From positions 1-25,051 of the forward strand of contig JACMMK010000373.1 in NCBI GenBank assembly GCA_014379045.1: 25,051 bases of DNA, in the 5' to 3' direction. Numbering within the stretch: the stretch's first letter is position 1; each line of letters starts with the position of its first letter. Shown piece by piece: positions 13,302-21,149 of the stretch. The position numbers and the translations under genes are program-made. This DNA is from Burkholderiales bacterium. Lineage in GTDB: Bacteria; Pseudomonadota; Gammaproteobacteria; Burkholderiales; CAIKXV01. The notes under the pieces are model-generated. The model did not search any database, was not told where the DNA came from, and worked only from the letters and a program-made list of their open reading frames with translations.

Positions 13302-14540
13302 TCAGAAATTCCCCTGGAACCACCCCTTCAGACTCGCCAGCGCGTGGCCGACCGGTCCGCGCGAAGCGCGCGCCGTCGACATCCGCAGCACCTGGCGCTG
13401 TCCGGCAACCAACAGGCCGACGCCGGTGGCGAAGCGCGGGGTACGCACGACCTCGGACAGCGCGCCGCCGTACTGCGGCACACCGGCACGCACCGGCATG
13501 TGGAACACCTCTTCACCGAGTTCGACCATGCCGCGCATCGTCGCGCTGCCCCCGGTGATCACGATTCCCGACGAGAGCAGCTCTTCGTATGCAGTGCGCC
13601 GCAGCTCGGCCTGGATCAGCGAATAGAGCTCTTCGACGCGGGGTTCGATCACCTCGGCCAGGGTCTGCCGCGACAGCTCACGCGGCCCACGCTCCCCGAC
13701 GCCGGGTACTTCGACCATCTCGCGCGCATCGGCGAGCTTCGCCAGCGCGCAGCCGTAGCGCACCTTGATGTCTTCTGCATCCTTGGTCGGCGTGCGCAGC
13801 GCCATCGCGATGTCGTTGGTGATCTGGTCGCCGGCGATCGGTATCACCGCCGTATGGCGGATCGCGCCCTGCGAGAACACCGCGATATCGGTCGTGCCGC
13901 CGCCGATGTCGACCAGGCACACGCCGAGATCCTTCTCGTCTTCGGACAGCACCGCCCAGGCCGAGGCGAGCGGCTGCAGGATGAGGTCGGAGACTTCGAG
14001 CCCGCAACGCCGTACGCACTTGACGATGTTCTGCGCCGCCGACACCGCGCCGGTGACGATATGCACCTTCACTTCGAGGCGCACCCCGCTCATCCCGAGC
14101 GGCTCGCGCACGTCCTCCTGACCATCGATGATGAATTCCTGGTTGAGGATGTGCAGGATCTGCTGATCGTTCGGGATGCTCACCGCCTTCGCGGTCTCGA
14201 TCACCCGGTCGACATCGGTCTGGGTGACCTCCTTGTCCTTGATCGCGACCATGCCATGCGAGTTGAAGCTCTTGATGTGGCTGCCGGCGATGCCCGCGTA
14301 GACATCCTTGATCTTGCAGTCGGCCATCAACTCGGCTTCCTCGAGCGCGCGCTGGATCGAGTTCACCGTCGAATCGATGTTCACCACGACGCCCTTCTTC
14401 AACCCGCGCGACGGATGCTGCCCCATGCCGATGATCTCGAGTTCGCCCCCGGGCTTCACTTCGGCGACGATCGCGGCGATCTTCGAGGTGCCGATGTCCA
14501 GGCCGACGATCAGGTTCTTGCTGTCACGGCCCTTGCTCAT
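13302..14540 (-). CDS. ftsA: Cell division protein FtsA
   Basis: FtsA is the actin-like ATPase that tethers FtsZ to the inner membrane and recruits later divisome proteins. The 412-residue protein shows LIVGLDIGTSKIAAIV (phosphate 1, 10-25), an SHS2/1C subdomain around 85-165, the phosphate-2 motif VDIGGGTTDIAVF, and the adenosine motif GIVITGGSATMRGM. The tail GPVGHALASLKGWFQ is the amphipathic membrane-targeting helix. ATG 14540 overlaps the ftsQ stop as ATGA, with GGAG 9 nt upstream inside ftsQ, which points to coupled translation. Order ftsQ-ftsA-ftsZ is standard. Confidence 0.98.
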   Translation of the reverse strand: MSKGRDSKNLIVGLDIGTSKIAAIVAEVKPGGELEIIGMGQHPSRGLKKGVVVNIDSTVNSIQRALEEAELMADCKIKDVYAGIAGSHIKSFNSHGMVAIKDKEVTQTDVDRVIETAKAVSIPNDQQILHILNQEFIIDGQEDVREPLGMSGVRLEVKVHIVTGAVSAAQNIVKCVRRCGLEVSDLILQPLASAWAVLSEDEKDLGVCLVDIGGGTTDIAVFSQGAIRHTAVIPIAGDQITNDIAMALRTPTKDAEDIKVRYGCALAKLADAREMVEVPGVGERGPRELSRQTLAEVIEPRVEELYSLIQAELRRTAYEELLSSGIVITGGSATMRGMVELGEEVFHMPVRAGVPQYGGALSEVVRTPRFATGVGLLVAGQRQVLRMSTARASRGPVGHALASLKGWFQGNF

Positions 14541-15340
14541 GTGCGTCGCTCCGTCGTTTTCGGATCGACGGCGCGTGGGTTTGGTCGTACTCCGCGGCCC
14601 TCGGTGCGCGCATCGGTGCGGCCTTCCGTGCGGCCATCGCTCAAGCGCACCGCAAACCCGTTCGGGTAGCGCAGGTCGACATAGTCGAGCCGCGAGGACA
14701 CCGGGGCGACGGTGCCTTCGTATACCGACATGAACGTCGCCAGCCGCGCGTTCACCTGATCCCGGCCGAGCTTCAGCACGAGCCCGCTCGACACGCGAAT
14801 CTCCCAGGCGCGCCGAGGCGAGAGCACGAGCTGGGTCGGAACCAGGCGCACGCGCGCGAGTTCGTCACGAAACACCGTGTACTGGCGCGCGATCTCGTGC
14901 GCGCTGTCGGGGGGGCCGATGAACACCGGCAGCTTTTCGTCCGACGCCGCCGAGAACACCTCGCCGTGCGTGTTGACGAGTCCGGTATCGCCCCAGCGCG
15001 CGAGTGCCACGTGTTCGTCGAGCACGACATGCAATCGATCGGGCCACACCCGCCGGACTTCGACGCGACGCACCCACGGCAAGCGTTCGAAAGCACGGCG
15101 CGCCCCCGGCAGGTCGACGGTGAAGAAGTTCCCCGTCAACTGGCGTCGAACGGTCGCTTCGACCTGCTCGCGGGTCACGTGCGACAGCGTGCCGAGCACG
15201 CGCACTTCCTTCACCGGAAACACCGGCAGGTGAATCACGAGGAAGAACAGCGCGTACAGACCGAGCACCGTGGCGACGCCATACAACGTATTGGCCACGG
15301 CGTTCAGCACCGCGGGACGGTCCCACGCATCAGCCAACAT
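14537..15340 (-). CDS. ftsQ: Cell division protein FtsQ
   Basis: FtsQ is a bitopic inner-membrane divisome protein that forms a complex with FtsL and FtsB. The 267-residue protein has a short cytoplasmic N-terminus, one membrane helix at about 18-40, a POTRA domain (about 42-110, FPVKEVRVLGTLSHV onward) and a beta domain (about 111-233) ending in the conserved VDLRYPNGFAVRL. After residue 234 there is an unusual charged tail made of a four-residue repeat (DGRT, EGRT, DART, EGRG at 235-250), encoded by a 12-bp tandem repeat. ATG 15340 overlaps the end of ddl by 11 nt and has GGAG 7 nt upstream. The stop overlaps the ftsA start as ATGA. Confidence 0.96.
   Translation of the reverse strand: MLADAWDRPAVLNAVANTLYGVATVLGLYALFFLVIHLPVFPVKEVRVLGTLSHVTREQVEATVRRQLTGNFFTVDLPGARRAFERLPWVRRVEVRRVWPDRLHVVLDEHVALARWGDTGLVNTHGEVFSAASDEKLPVFIGPPDSAHEIARQYTVFRDELARVRLVPTQLVLSPRRAWEIRVSSGLVLKLGRDQVNARLATFMSVYEGTVAPVSSRLDYVDLRYPNGFAVRLSDGRTEGRTDARTEGRGVRPNPRAVDPKTTERRT
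14596..14643. repeat. 12-bp degenerate tandem repeat, four units, in the ftsQ 3' end
   Basis: Four consecutive 12-nt units on the + strand read GGCCCTCGGTGC, GCGCATCGGTGC, GGCCTTCCGTGC and GGCCATCGCTCA. Because the unit is a multiple of three, copy changes keep the frame; the encoded - strand peptide repeats D/E-G/A-R-T/G. It lies past the conserved FtsQ domain, where length variation should be tolerated. Confidence 0.75.
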
Positions 15341-16241
15341 GGGCCATCTCCAGGATTCGCACCACCAGCTGTTCGAACGACAGCCCGGCCTGGCGCGCCG
15401 CCATCGGCACCAGGCTGTGTCCGGTCATGCCCGGCGACGTGTTCATCTCGAGCATCTGCACCGATCCGTCGTCGCGCAGGATCATGTCGGCACGACCCCA
15501 TCCTTCGCAGCCGAGCAACGCCGCCGCACGCATCGTCAGCGACTGGATCTCGCGCTCCACTTCCGCGTCGAGACCGCACGGACAGTGGTAGCGGGTGTCG
15601 TCGCTGAAATACTTGTTCTGGTAGTCGTAGTTGCCCTGCGGTGCTTCGATGCGGATCAATGGCAGAGGTTGCTCGCCGAGGAATCCCGCAGTGAGTTCGC
15701 GACCCCCGACGAACTGTTCGGCAAGCACGAGTCGGTCGAACGAGGCCGCGTGCGCATACGCGCCCGGCAACTTCTCGACGCTCGTGACCTTCGTCAAACC
15801 GAGCGTCGAACCTTCACGACCCGGCTTCACGATCAACGGCAGGCCGAGCTTCGCGGCGACCGCGTGCCAGTCACTATCGGCGCCGAGCACCTCCCACGCT
15901 GGCGTCGGCACACCGCCGGCCACCCAGACGAGCTTGGTACGCAGCTTGTCCATTGCCAACGCCGAGGCGGCGACGCCGCTCCCGGTGTAGGGAATGCCGA
16001 GCAGTTCCAGCGCGCCCTGCACGGTACCGTCTTCGCCGTAGCGACCGTGCAACGAGATGAACACCCGTTCGAAGCCCTCGCGGGTCAGTTCGAACACGCT
16101 GCGCTCGGATGGATCGAACGGATGCGCATCGACGCCGCTGGCGCGCAGCGCGCCGAGCACCGCGTTGCCGGACAAGAGCGAGATCTCGCGCTCGGCGCTG
16201 CGCCCCCCGAGCAGCACGGCCACCTTGCCGAAGTCGTTCAT
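15330..16241 (-). CDS. ddl: D-alanine--D-alanine ligase
   Basis: Ddl is an ATP-grasp enzyme joining two D-alanines for the muropeptide stem, which MurF then adds. The 303-residue protein (DdlB-like in size and position) has the family blocks LLGGRSAEREISLLSG (10-25), LHGRYGEDGTVQG (64-76), the ATP loop KPGREGSTLG, the omega-loop tyrosine in YDYQNKYFSDDT, and MLEMNTSPGMTGHSLVP near the C-terminus. The omega-loop tyrosine fits D-Ala-D-Ala rather than D-Ala-D-Lac products. ATG 16241 has GGAG 8 nt upstream. It follows murB after a 118-nt gap carrying a palindromic element, and overlaps ftsQ by 11 nt. Confidence 0.97.
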   Translation of the reverse strand: MNDFGKVAVLLGGRSAEREISLLSGNAVLGALRASGVDAHPFDPSERSVFELTREGFERVFISLHGRYGEDGTVQGALELLGIPYTGSGVAASALAMDKLRTKLVWVAGGVPTPAWEVLGADSDWHAVAAKLGLPLIVKPGREGSTLGLTKVTSVEKLPGAYAHAASFDRLVLAEQFVGGRELTAGFLGEQPLPLIRIEAPQGNYDYQNKYFSDDTRYHCPCGLDAEVEREIQSLTMRAAALLGCEGWGRADMILRDDGSVQMLEMNTSPGMTGHSLVPMAARQAGLSFEQLVVRILEMAHVG

Positions 16242-16305
16242 CGTCCGTCTCCGACGTTCCGAATCGAAGGGCCGCCAGGGACGATGAGTGACCCCGACTC
16301 GGCTA

Positions 16306-16345
16306 CGTCGATCCCGTCACCCTTCAGGTGACGGGCCCCTCGCCG
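16306..16345 (-). repeat. Palindromic intra-operon element, copy 1 (murB-ddl gap)
   Basis: This 40-nt element lies 14 nt after the murB stop. Its core is a perfect 9-bp stem, CCCGTCACC (16313-16321) and GGTGACGGG (16327-16335), with a 5-nt loop CTTCA, followed by GCCCCTCGCCG. A second copy at 19935-19973 has the same arms and the same flanks (CGTCGAT on one side, CCCCTCGCCG on the other) in the same orientation. No T-run follows on the transcribed strand. Confidence 0.8.
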
Positions 16346-16359
16346 CGGCCCTCGCAGGC

Positions 16360-17337
16360 TCATATCCGATCCCCCACGATGCGCACTTCGCGCACGAGTT
16401 CGATGCCGGTCTGGCCGCGCACGCACGCCTGGACACTGTCTATCAGTGCCTCGATATCGGCCGCGCTCGCCCCGCCGCGGTTGACGATAAAGTTCGCGTG
16501 CTTCATCGACACCTCGGCCCCGCCGCGTCGACATCCCTTCAGGCCGCAGGCTTCGATCAGGCGCGCTGCGTAGTCTCCCGGCGGATTGCGGAATACCGAC
16601 CCGGCGTTGGGCTGCTGCAGCGGTTGGGTCGCGATGCGGCGTGCGAGGAGCTCGCGGATGCGTGTGCGCGAGCGTTCGCCATCGCCGATATCGAACTTCA
16701 TCACCGCCGCGACGAACCACGCACGTTCGCCCAGTGCCGCGGCGCCGCCCTGGGCGTCGCGCAGCGCGACATGCCGATAGCCGATATCGAAGGCCTCGAT
16801 CGTGCGTTCCACCAGCACGCCGCTGCGCTCGAGCATCGTCACGCCCGACACGCGCTCCCAGGTCTGCGTGCCGTAACACCCGGCATTCATCGTCAGCGCA
16901 CCACCGATGGTGCCCGGGATGCCGGCCAGGAACTCCGCTCCTTCGAAACCGTGTATTGCCGCGAAACGCGCGACCTTGGGACAGGCGACACCCGCGCCGA
17001 CCCGGATGCATGGCGCCGACCCGGGCGTACCGGACGCGCCCGCACACGCCTCCACACCCAGCGCGCCCAGCACCCCGTGCAACAGCACGACGCTGCCGCG
17101 AAAGCCCCCGTCGCGTACCAGCAGGTTGCTGCCCAGCCCGATCATCAGCACCGGCTCGTCCGGTGCCAGCGATCGAACGAATGCGATCAGATCGTCGAGG
17201 TCGGCCGGCGTATAGACGCGATCGGCGACGCCGCCTGCACGCCAGCTGACATGCTTCGCCATCGGCACCGCGCGCCGATCGACGCCGCGCAGACCGGAGG
17301 ACTGCGGGTCGAGGGTCAGGATTTCGGCCATGTTCAT
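16360..17337 (-). CDS. murB: UDP-N-acetylenolpyruvoylglucosamine reductase MurB
   Basis: MurB is the FAD/NADPH reductase that converts UDP-GlcNAc-enolpyruvate to UDP-MurNAc. The 325-residue protein has the FAD-binding blocks MIGLGSNLLVRDGG (65-78) and GIPGTIGGALTMNAGCYG (139-156), the catalytic serine in AGSVFRNP (S247), and the C-terminal acidic residue E317 in REVRIVG. The layout (FRNPPGDYAARLIEACGLKG and FIVNRGGASAADIEALI) resembles type II MurB rather than the E. coli type. The frame is open into murC, but ATG 17337 overlaps the murC stop as ATGA and is the natural start; a second ATG two codons on (17331) is possible. An insertion of glycine/alanine-rich sequence at about 97-110 is unusual. 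Confidence 0.96.
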   Translation of the reverse strand: MNMAEILTLDPQSSGLRGVDRRAVPMAKHVSWRAGGVADRVYTPADLDDLIAFVRSLAPDEPVLMIGLGSNLLVRDGGFRGSVVLLHGVLGALGVEACAGASGTPGSAPCIRVGAGVACPKVARFAAIHGFEGAEFLAGIPGTIGGALTMNAGCYGTQTWERVSGVTMLERSGVLVERTIEAFDIGYRHVALRDAQGGAAALGERAWFVAAVMKFDIGDGERSRTRIRELLARRIATQPLQQPNAGSVFRNPPGDYAARLIEACGLKGCRRGGAEVSMKHANFIVNRGGASAADIEALIDSVQACVRGQTGIELVREVRIVGDRI

Positions 17338-18746
17338 CCTGCCGCCTTGTCGAGCGCGCGAAGCTGCGCAGGAACCTGGCCGATCGACCCGGCTCCCATC
17401 GTCAGTACGACGTCTCCGGGCTGCACGAGACTCGCGATCGCCCCGGAGAGCTCCCCCACCGCGTCGACGAATACCGGCTCGACCCGACCGCCGACGCGCA
17501 CGGCACGCGCGAGTGCACGCGCATCGGCGGCGACGATCGGCGACTCTCCGGCCGCATACACTTCGGTCAGCACCAGTGCATCGACCGTCGACAGCACGTG
17601 CACGAAGTCTTCGAAGCAGTCGCGCGTACGCGTATAGCGGTGCGGCTGGAAGGCGAGCATCAGGCGTCGCCCCGGAAACGCGCCACGCGCGGCGGCCAGT
17701 GTCGCCGCCATCTCGACCGGGTGGTGTCCGTAATCGTCCACCAGCGTGTAGGTGCCGCTTCCGTCCGGAACGCGCACTTCGCCCCAGCGCTGGAAGCGCC
17801 GGCCGACGCCGCGAAACTCGGCGAGCGCACGCACGATCGCAGCGTCGTCGACGCCGACTTCCATGCCTACTGCGATCGCCGCGAGCGCGTTCTGCACGTT
17901 GTGCACACCTGGCAGATTCAACGTCACGTCGAGTTCCGGCCAGCTCGCACCGTTCACCCGCGACACCTTGAAGCGCATCTGACCACCGACGATGTGCTCG
18001 ATCGAATGCGCCTGGATCTGCGCGCCGGGCGTCATGCCGTAGGTGGTGATCGGCTTGACGACGCGCGGCAGGATCTCGCGCACATTGGCGTCGTCGAGGC
18101 ACAGCACCGCGTTTCCGTAGAACGGCAGGTGCTGCAGAAAATCGACGAACGCCTGCTTCAGCCGGCCGAAGTCATGACCATAGGTCTCCATGTGATCGGC
18201 GTCGATGTTGGTGACCACCGAGATCACCGGAGTCAGGTACAGGAACGAGGCGTCGGATTCGTCCGCCTCAGCCACCAGAAACTCGCCGCGGCCCAGCTTC
18301 GCATTGCTGCCCGCCGCTTCGAGACGCCCGCCGATCACGAACGTCGGGTCGAGCCCGCCTTCGGCGAGCACGCTCGCGATCAGACTCGTGGTCGTGGTCT
18401 TGCCGTGCGTGCCGGCGATCGCGATGCCCTGCTTAAGGCGCATCAGTTCCGCCAGCATCAATGCGCGCGGCACGATCGGCGTACGCCTACCGCGCGCGGC
18501 GACCACTTCAGGGTTGTCGTCGCCGATCGCGGTCGACACCACCAGCGCATCGGCACCGTGCGCGTGCGCCGGGGCGTGACCGATGTCGACGCGGATCCCC
18601 ACCTTGCGCAGCCGGCGCGTCGCCGCGCTCTCGGCGAGGTCCGAGCCGCTCACCGAGTACCCCAGGTTGGCGAGCACCTCGGCGATGCCGGACATGCCAC
18701 TGCCACCGATGCCGACGAAGTGCACGTGCCGGACCTTATGCCGCAT
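17334..18746 (-). CDS. murC: UDP-N-acetylmuramate--L-alanine ligase MurC
   Basis: MurC adds L-alanine to UDP-MurNAc with ATP, the first amino-acid step of the stem peptide. The 470-residue protein has the UDP-binding VHFVGIGGSGMSGIAE (8-23), the P-loop AGTHGKTTTT (111-120, Lys116), EADESDASF, and the C-terminal-domain block DDYGHHPVE and QPHRYTRT. ATG 18746 has TAGGAG (complement of 18753-18758) 6 nt upstream. The first 29 nt are present a second time, 40 nt upstream, across the murG stop; that copy is out of frame. The stop overlaps the murB start as ATGA. The gap to murG is 29 nt. Confidence 0.98.
   Translation of the reverse strand: MRHKVRHVHFVGIGGSGMSGIAEVLANLGYSVSGSDLAESAATRRLRKVGIRVDIGHAPAHAHGADALVVSTAIGDDNPEVVAARGRRTPIVPRALMLAELMRLKQGIAIAGTHGKTTTTSLIASVLAEGGLDPTFVIGGRLEAAGSNAKLGRGEFLVAEADESDASFLYLTPVISVVTNIDADHMETYGHDFGRLKQAFVDFLQHLPFYGNAVLCLDDANVREILPRVVKPITTYGMTPGAQIQAHSIEHIVGGQMRFKVSRVNGASWPELDVTLNLPGVHNVQNALAAIAVGMEVGVDDAAIVRALAEFRGVGRRFQRWGEVRVPDGSGTYTLVDDYGHHPVEMAATLAAARGAFPGRRLMLAFQPHRYTRTRDCFEDFVHVLSTVDALVLTEVYAAGESPIVAADARALARAVRVGGRVEPVFVDAVGELSGAIASLVQPGDVVLTMGAGSIGQVPAQLRALDKAAG
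18718..18746 (-). repeat. Direct repeat copy A (murC start)
   Basis: Reading the - strand from the murC ATG, these 29 nt match 18758-18786 at 25 positions. The two copies are 40 nt apart start to start, and the first 19 nt differ at one base only. This copy encodes MRHKVRHVH of MurC. Confidence 0.85.
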
Positions 18747-18757
18747 CGCGGACTCCT

Positions 18758-18786
18758 ACGTGCGCGCGCCGGACCTCATGCCGCAT
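18758..18786 (-). repeat. Direct repeat copy B (across the murG stop)
   Basis: This second copy of the murC start sequence covers the last codons and TGA of murG. It has its own ATG (18786) in a different frame from both genes, giving a 16-codon peptide beginning MRHEVRRAH and ending at a TAA (18736-18738) inside murC codons 3-4. The murC Shine-Dalgarno starts at its edge. Confidence 0.85.
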
Positions 18787-19861
18787 GGGCGAGCTCCATG
18801 CACACTTCGGCCACGCGGCGGGTCGCTTCCGGTCTGGCCACGGCGCGCGCCTGTTCGGCCATCGCAAGCAGGCGGGGCCGATCGGTCGCTTCGAGCTCGC
18901 GCGCAAGCCGCTCCGGCGTCAACTCGCTCTGCGGAATCAGCCAGGCGGCGCCGCGCTCGACGAGGAAGCGCGCGTTCACCGTTTGATGGTCGTCGACCGC
19001 GTGCGGGAACGGCACCAGCAACGAGGCGAGCCCGGCACAGGCGAGTTCGGCGATCGTCGTCGCGCCGGCGCGCGCGATCACCAGATCGGCTTCGGCGTAG
19101 CGTGCCGCCATGTCGTCGATGAACGCGAGCAAGGTCGCTTCGACACCGACCTGTGCGTAATTCGCCCTCAGCGCATCGACATGGTCGCGTCCCGATTGAT
19201 GCACGACGATCGGTCGCCGCTCGGCGGGCATGCGCGCGAGCGCAGCCGGGACGCACGCGTTCAGCGCCTGCGCGCCGAGGCTCCCGCCGATCACGAGCAG
19301 GCGCAGCGGACCGCTGCGGTGTGCGAAGCGCACCCCGGGTGCCGCGACCTGCGCGATCGATTCGCGTACCGGGTTGCCCGTCCACTCACTCTGCACCGCG
19401 CGGCCGAACGCATCCGGAAACGCACACAGAATGCGGTCGGCGAGCCGGGCGAGCACGCGGTTGGCGAGTCCCGGCACCGAGTTCTGCTCGTGGATCACCA
19501 GCGGACGGCGCAACAGCGAGGCCATCATGCCGCCGGGGAACGCGATGTATCCGCCCATGCCGAGGACGACGTCCGGACGCTGCCGGAAGATCGCGCGCGC
19601 GCATTGCCAGAACGCCAGGTTCAACTCGATCGGCAGCTTGAACAGGCGCAGCACGCCCTTGCCGCGCACGCCGGCGAAACGTACCGGTTCGAGTTCGAAG
19701 CCATGCGCGGGCACGATCGACGCCTCCATCCCGCGCGGCGAACCGAGCCAGATCACGGTCCATCCCGCTGCGCGCAACCACTCGGCGACGGCAAGCGCGG
19801 GAAAGATGTGACCGCCGGTCCCACCAGCCATCACCATCAGCGTGCGCGATCTGGCGCTCAT
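18776..19861 (-). CDS. murG: Undecaprenyl-PP-MurNAc-pentapeptide GlcNAc transferase MurG
   Basis: MurG transfers GlcNAc to lipid I to give lipid II at the cytoplasmic face of the inner membrane. The 361-residue GT28 protein has the N-terminal glycine loop AGGTGGHIFP (12-21), the acceptor-side block MGGYIAFPGG (102-111), HEQNSVPGLANR (124-135), the second glycine loop IGGSLGAQALN (191-201), and the UDP-GlcNAc site RAGATTIAELACAGLASLLVPFP (264-286 region). ATG 19861 has GGAGG (complement of 19873-19877) 11 nt upstream. It follows ftsW after 118 nt that contain palindrome copy 2, and its last codons overlap direct repeat copy B. Confidence 0.97.
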   Translation of the reverse strand: MSARSRTLMVMAGGTGGHIFPALAVAEWLRAAGWTVIWLGSPRGMEASIVPAHGFELEPVRFAGVRGKGVLRLFKLPIELNLAFWQCARAIFRQRPDVVLGMGGYIAFPGGMMASLLRRPLVIHEQNSVPGLANRVLARLADRILCAFPDAFGRAVQSEWTGNPVRESIAQVAAPGVRFAHRSGPLRLLVIGGSLGAQALNACVPAALARMPAERRPIVVHQSGRDHVDALRANYAQVGVEATLLAFIDDMAARYAEADLVIARAGATTIAELACAGLASLLVPFPHAVDDHQTVNARFLVERGAAWLIPQSELTPERLARELEATDRPRLLAMAEQARAVARPEATRRVAEVCMELAHAA

Positions 19862-19934
19862 GCTGGCACTCGCCTCCGCAAGGCTGCCGCTCGCGACACA
19901 CCGCGCTGTCGGCGCCTCGCAGCATTCGCTTTGC

Positions 19935-19973
19935 CGTCGATCCCGTCACCTGAAGGTGACGGGCCCCTCGCCG
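19935..19973 (-). repeat. Palindromic intra-operon element, copy 2 (ftsW-murG gap)
   Basis: This 39-nt element lies 6 nt after the ftsW stop. Its stem arms CCCGTCACC (19942-19950) and GGTGACGGG (19955-19963) are identical to copy 1, as are the flanking CGTCGAT and CCCCTCGCCG. The loop reads TGAA here against CTTCA in copy 1, that is, nearly the reverse complement. No T-run follows. Confidence 0.8.
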
Positions 19974-19979
19974 GGTAGC

Positions 19980-21149
19980 TCATGCTGGGAGCCCCTTCAT
20001 CAACCGCCGGTTCTCGTAGTCGACGCGCAGCAGCAGCGCGAGTGCGAGACTGTTCGCGAGCACCGCACTGCCGCCGAACGAGAGCATCGGCAGCGTCAGT
20101 CCCTTGGTCGGCAACACGCCCATGTTCACGCCCATGTTGATGATCGCCTGGGCCGACAGCCACAACCCGACGCCCTGCGCGACCAGTGCCTGGAACGCGC
20201 GCTCCAGACGTGCGGCCTGCGCGCCGATCGAGAACGCACGCCAGGCGATCCACGCGAACAACGCGATCACGCCCGCCACGCCGACCAACCCGAGTTCCTC
20301 AGCAATGACCGCGAGGACAAAGTCGGTGTGCGCTTCGGGCAGGTAGAACAACTTCTCGACACTCGCGCCCAGACCGACCCCGAACCATTCGCCGCGGCCG
20401 AACGCGATCAATGCATGCGACAACTGGTAGCCCTTGCCGAAGGGGTCGGCCCACGGATCCATGAATCCGATGATTCGCTGCAGGCGGTATGGCGAGGTGA
20501 CGATCAAGGCGACGAAGCCGGCGGCCAGCAGGACCAGCAGCCCGGCGAACAGCCGCCAGTTCATGCCGCCGAGAAACAGGATGCCCATCGCGATCAGCGT
20601 GATCACCGCAAACGCGCCGAAGTCGGGCTGGCGCAGCAACAGTGCGCCGACCGACAGCATCACGGCCAGCATCGGCAGGAAGCCCTTCTTCAGGCTGTCG
20701 ACATACGCCGCCTTGCGCACCGTGTAATCGGCCGCGTAGACGACCGCGAACAACTTGACCAGTTCGGACGGCTGCAGGTTGAACACGATCAGCGGCAGCC
20801 AGCGGCGCGCGCCGTTGACCTCGCGACTGACCCCGGGCACCAGCACGAGCACGAGCAGCACCACGCCGAACGCAAACAGCGCGGGCGCACAGCGCTGCCA
20901 AACCACCGTCGGCACCTGGAACGCGAGGATCGCGGCGACCAGGCCGATGGCGACGAACGTGGCCTGGCGCATCAGATAGAAGTGCGCGCGGTTGCCGGTG
21001 AAACGCTCGGCCTCGGCGATCGCGATCGAGGCCGAGAACACCATCACCAGGCCTACTGCCATCAGCAGCAGCACGGCCCACACCAGGCTCTGGTCATAGT
21101 CGGCCATCACCCCGCGCGGACGTACCGCTTCGTAGTAGACGGCGCTCAT
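19980..21149 (-). CDS. ftsW: Septal peptidoglycan polymerase FtsW
   Basis: FtsW is the SEDS-family glycosyltransferase that polymerises lipid II at the septum with FtsI. The 389-residue protein is almost all membrane helices (about ten). Family motifs are NGARRWLPL (112-120), QPSELVKL (126-133), the PEAHTDFVLAVIAEELG loop with the catalytic Asp276, and PTKGLTLPMLSFGGSA near the end. The frame extends upstream within murD, but ATG 21149 overlaps the murD stop as ATGA and has GGAG 7 nt upstream. The next gene, murG, begins 118 nt later; most of the operon is packed much more tightly. Confidence 0.97.
   Translation of the reverse strand: MSAVYYEAVRPRGVMADYDQSLVWAVLLLMAVGLVMVFSASIAIAEAERFTGNRAHFYLMRQATFVAIGLVAAILAFQVPTVVWQRCAPALFAFGVVLLVLVLVPGVSREVNGARRWLPLIVFNLQPSELVKLFAVVYAADYTVRKAAYVDSLKKGFLPMLAVMLSVGALLLRQPDFGAFAVITLIAMGILFLGGMNWRLFAGLLVLLAAGFVALIVTSPYRLQRIIGFMDPWADPFGKGYQLSHALIAFGRGEWFGVGLGASVEKLFYLPEAHTDFVLAVIAEELGLVGVAGVIALFAWIAWRAFSIGAQAARLERAFQALVAQGVGLWLSAQAIINMGVNMGVLPTKGLTLPMLSFGGSAVLANSLALALLLRVDYENRRLMKGLPA

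Noticed and set aside
13177..13323. 49-residue N-terminal extension of FtsZ
   Set aside because: ATG 13176 has a strong AGGAG and matches family N-termini; the extension has no homology to FtsZ.
17338..18102. Upstream extension of the murB frame
   Set aside because: It runs inside murC in another frame and is Arg-rich; the ATGA overlap gives a clear murB start.
18461..19978. 505-codon + strand frame
   Set aside because: Antisense to murC and murG; it reads Arg-rich sequence and crosses palindrome copy 2.
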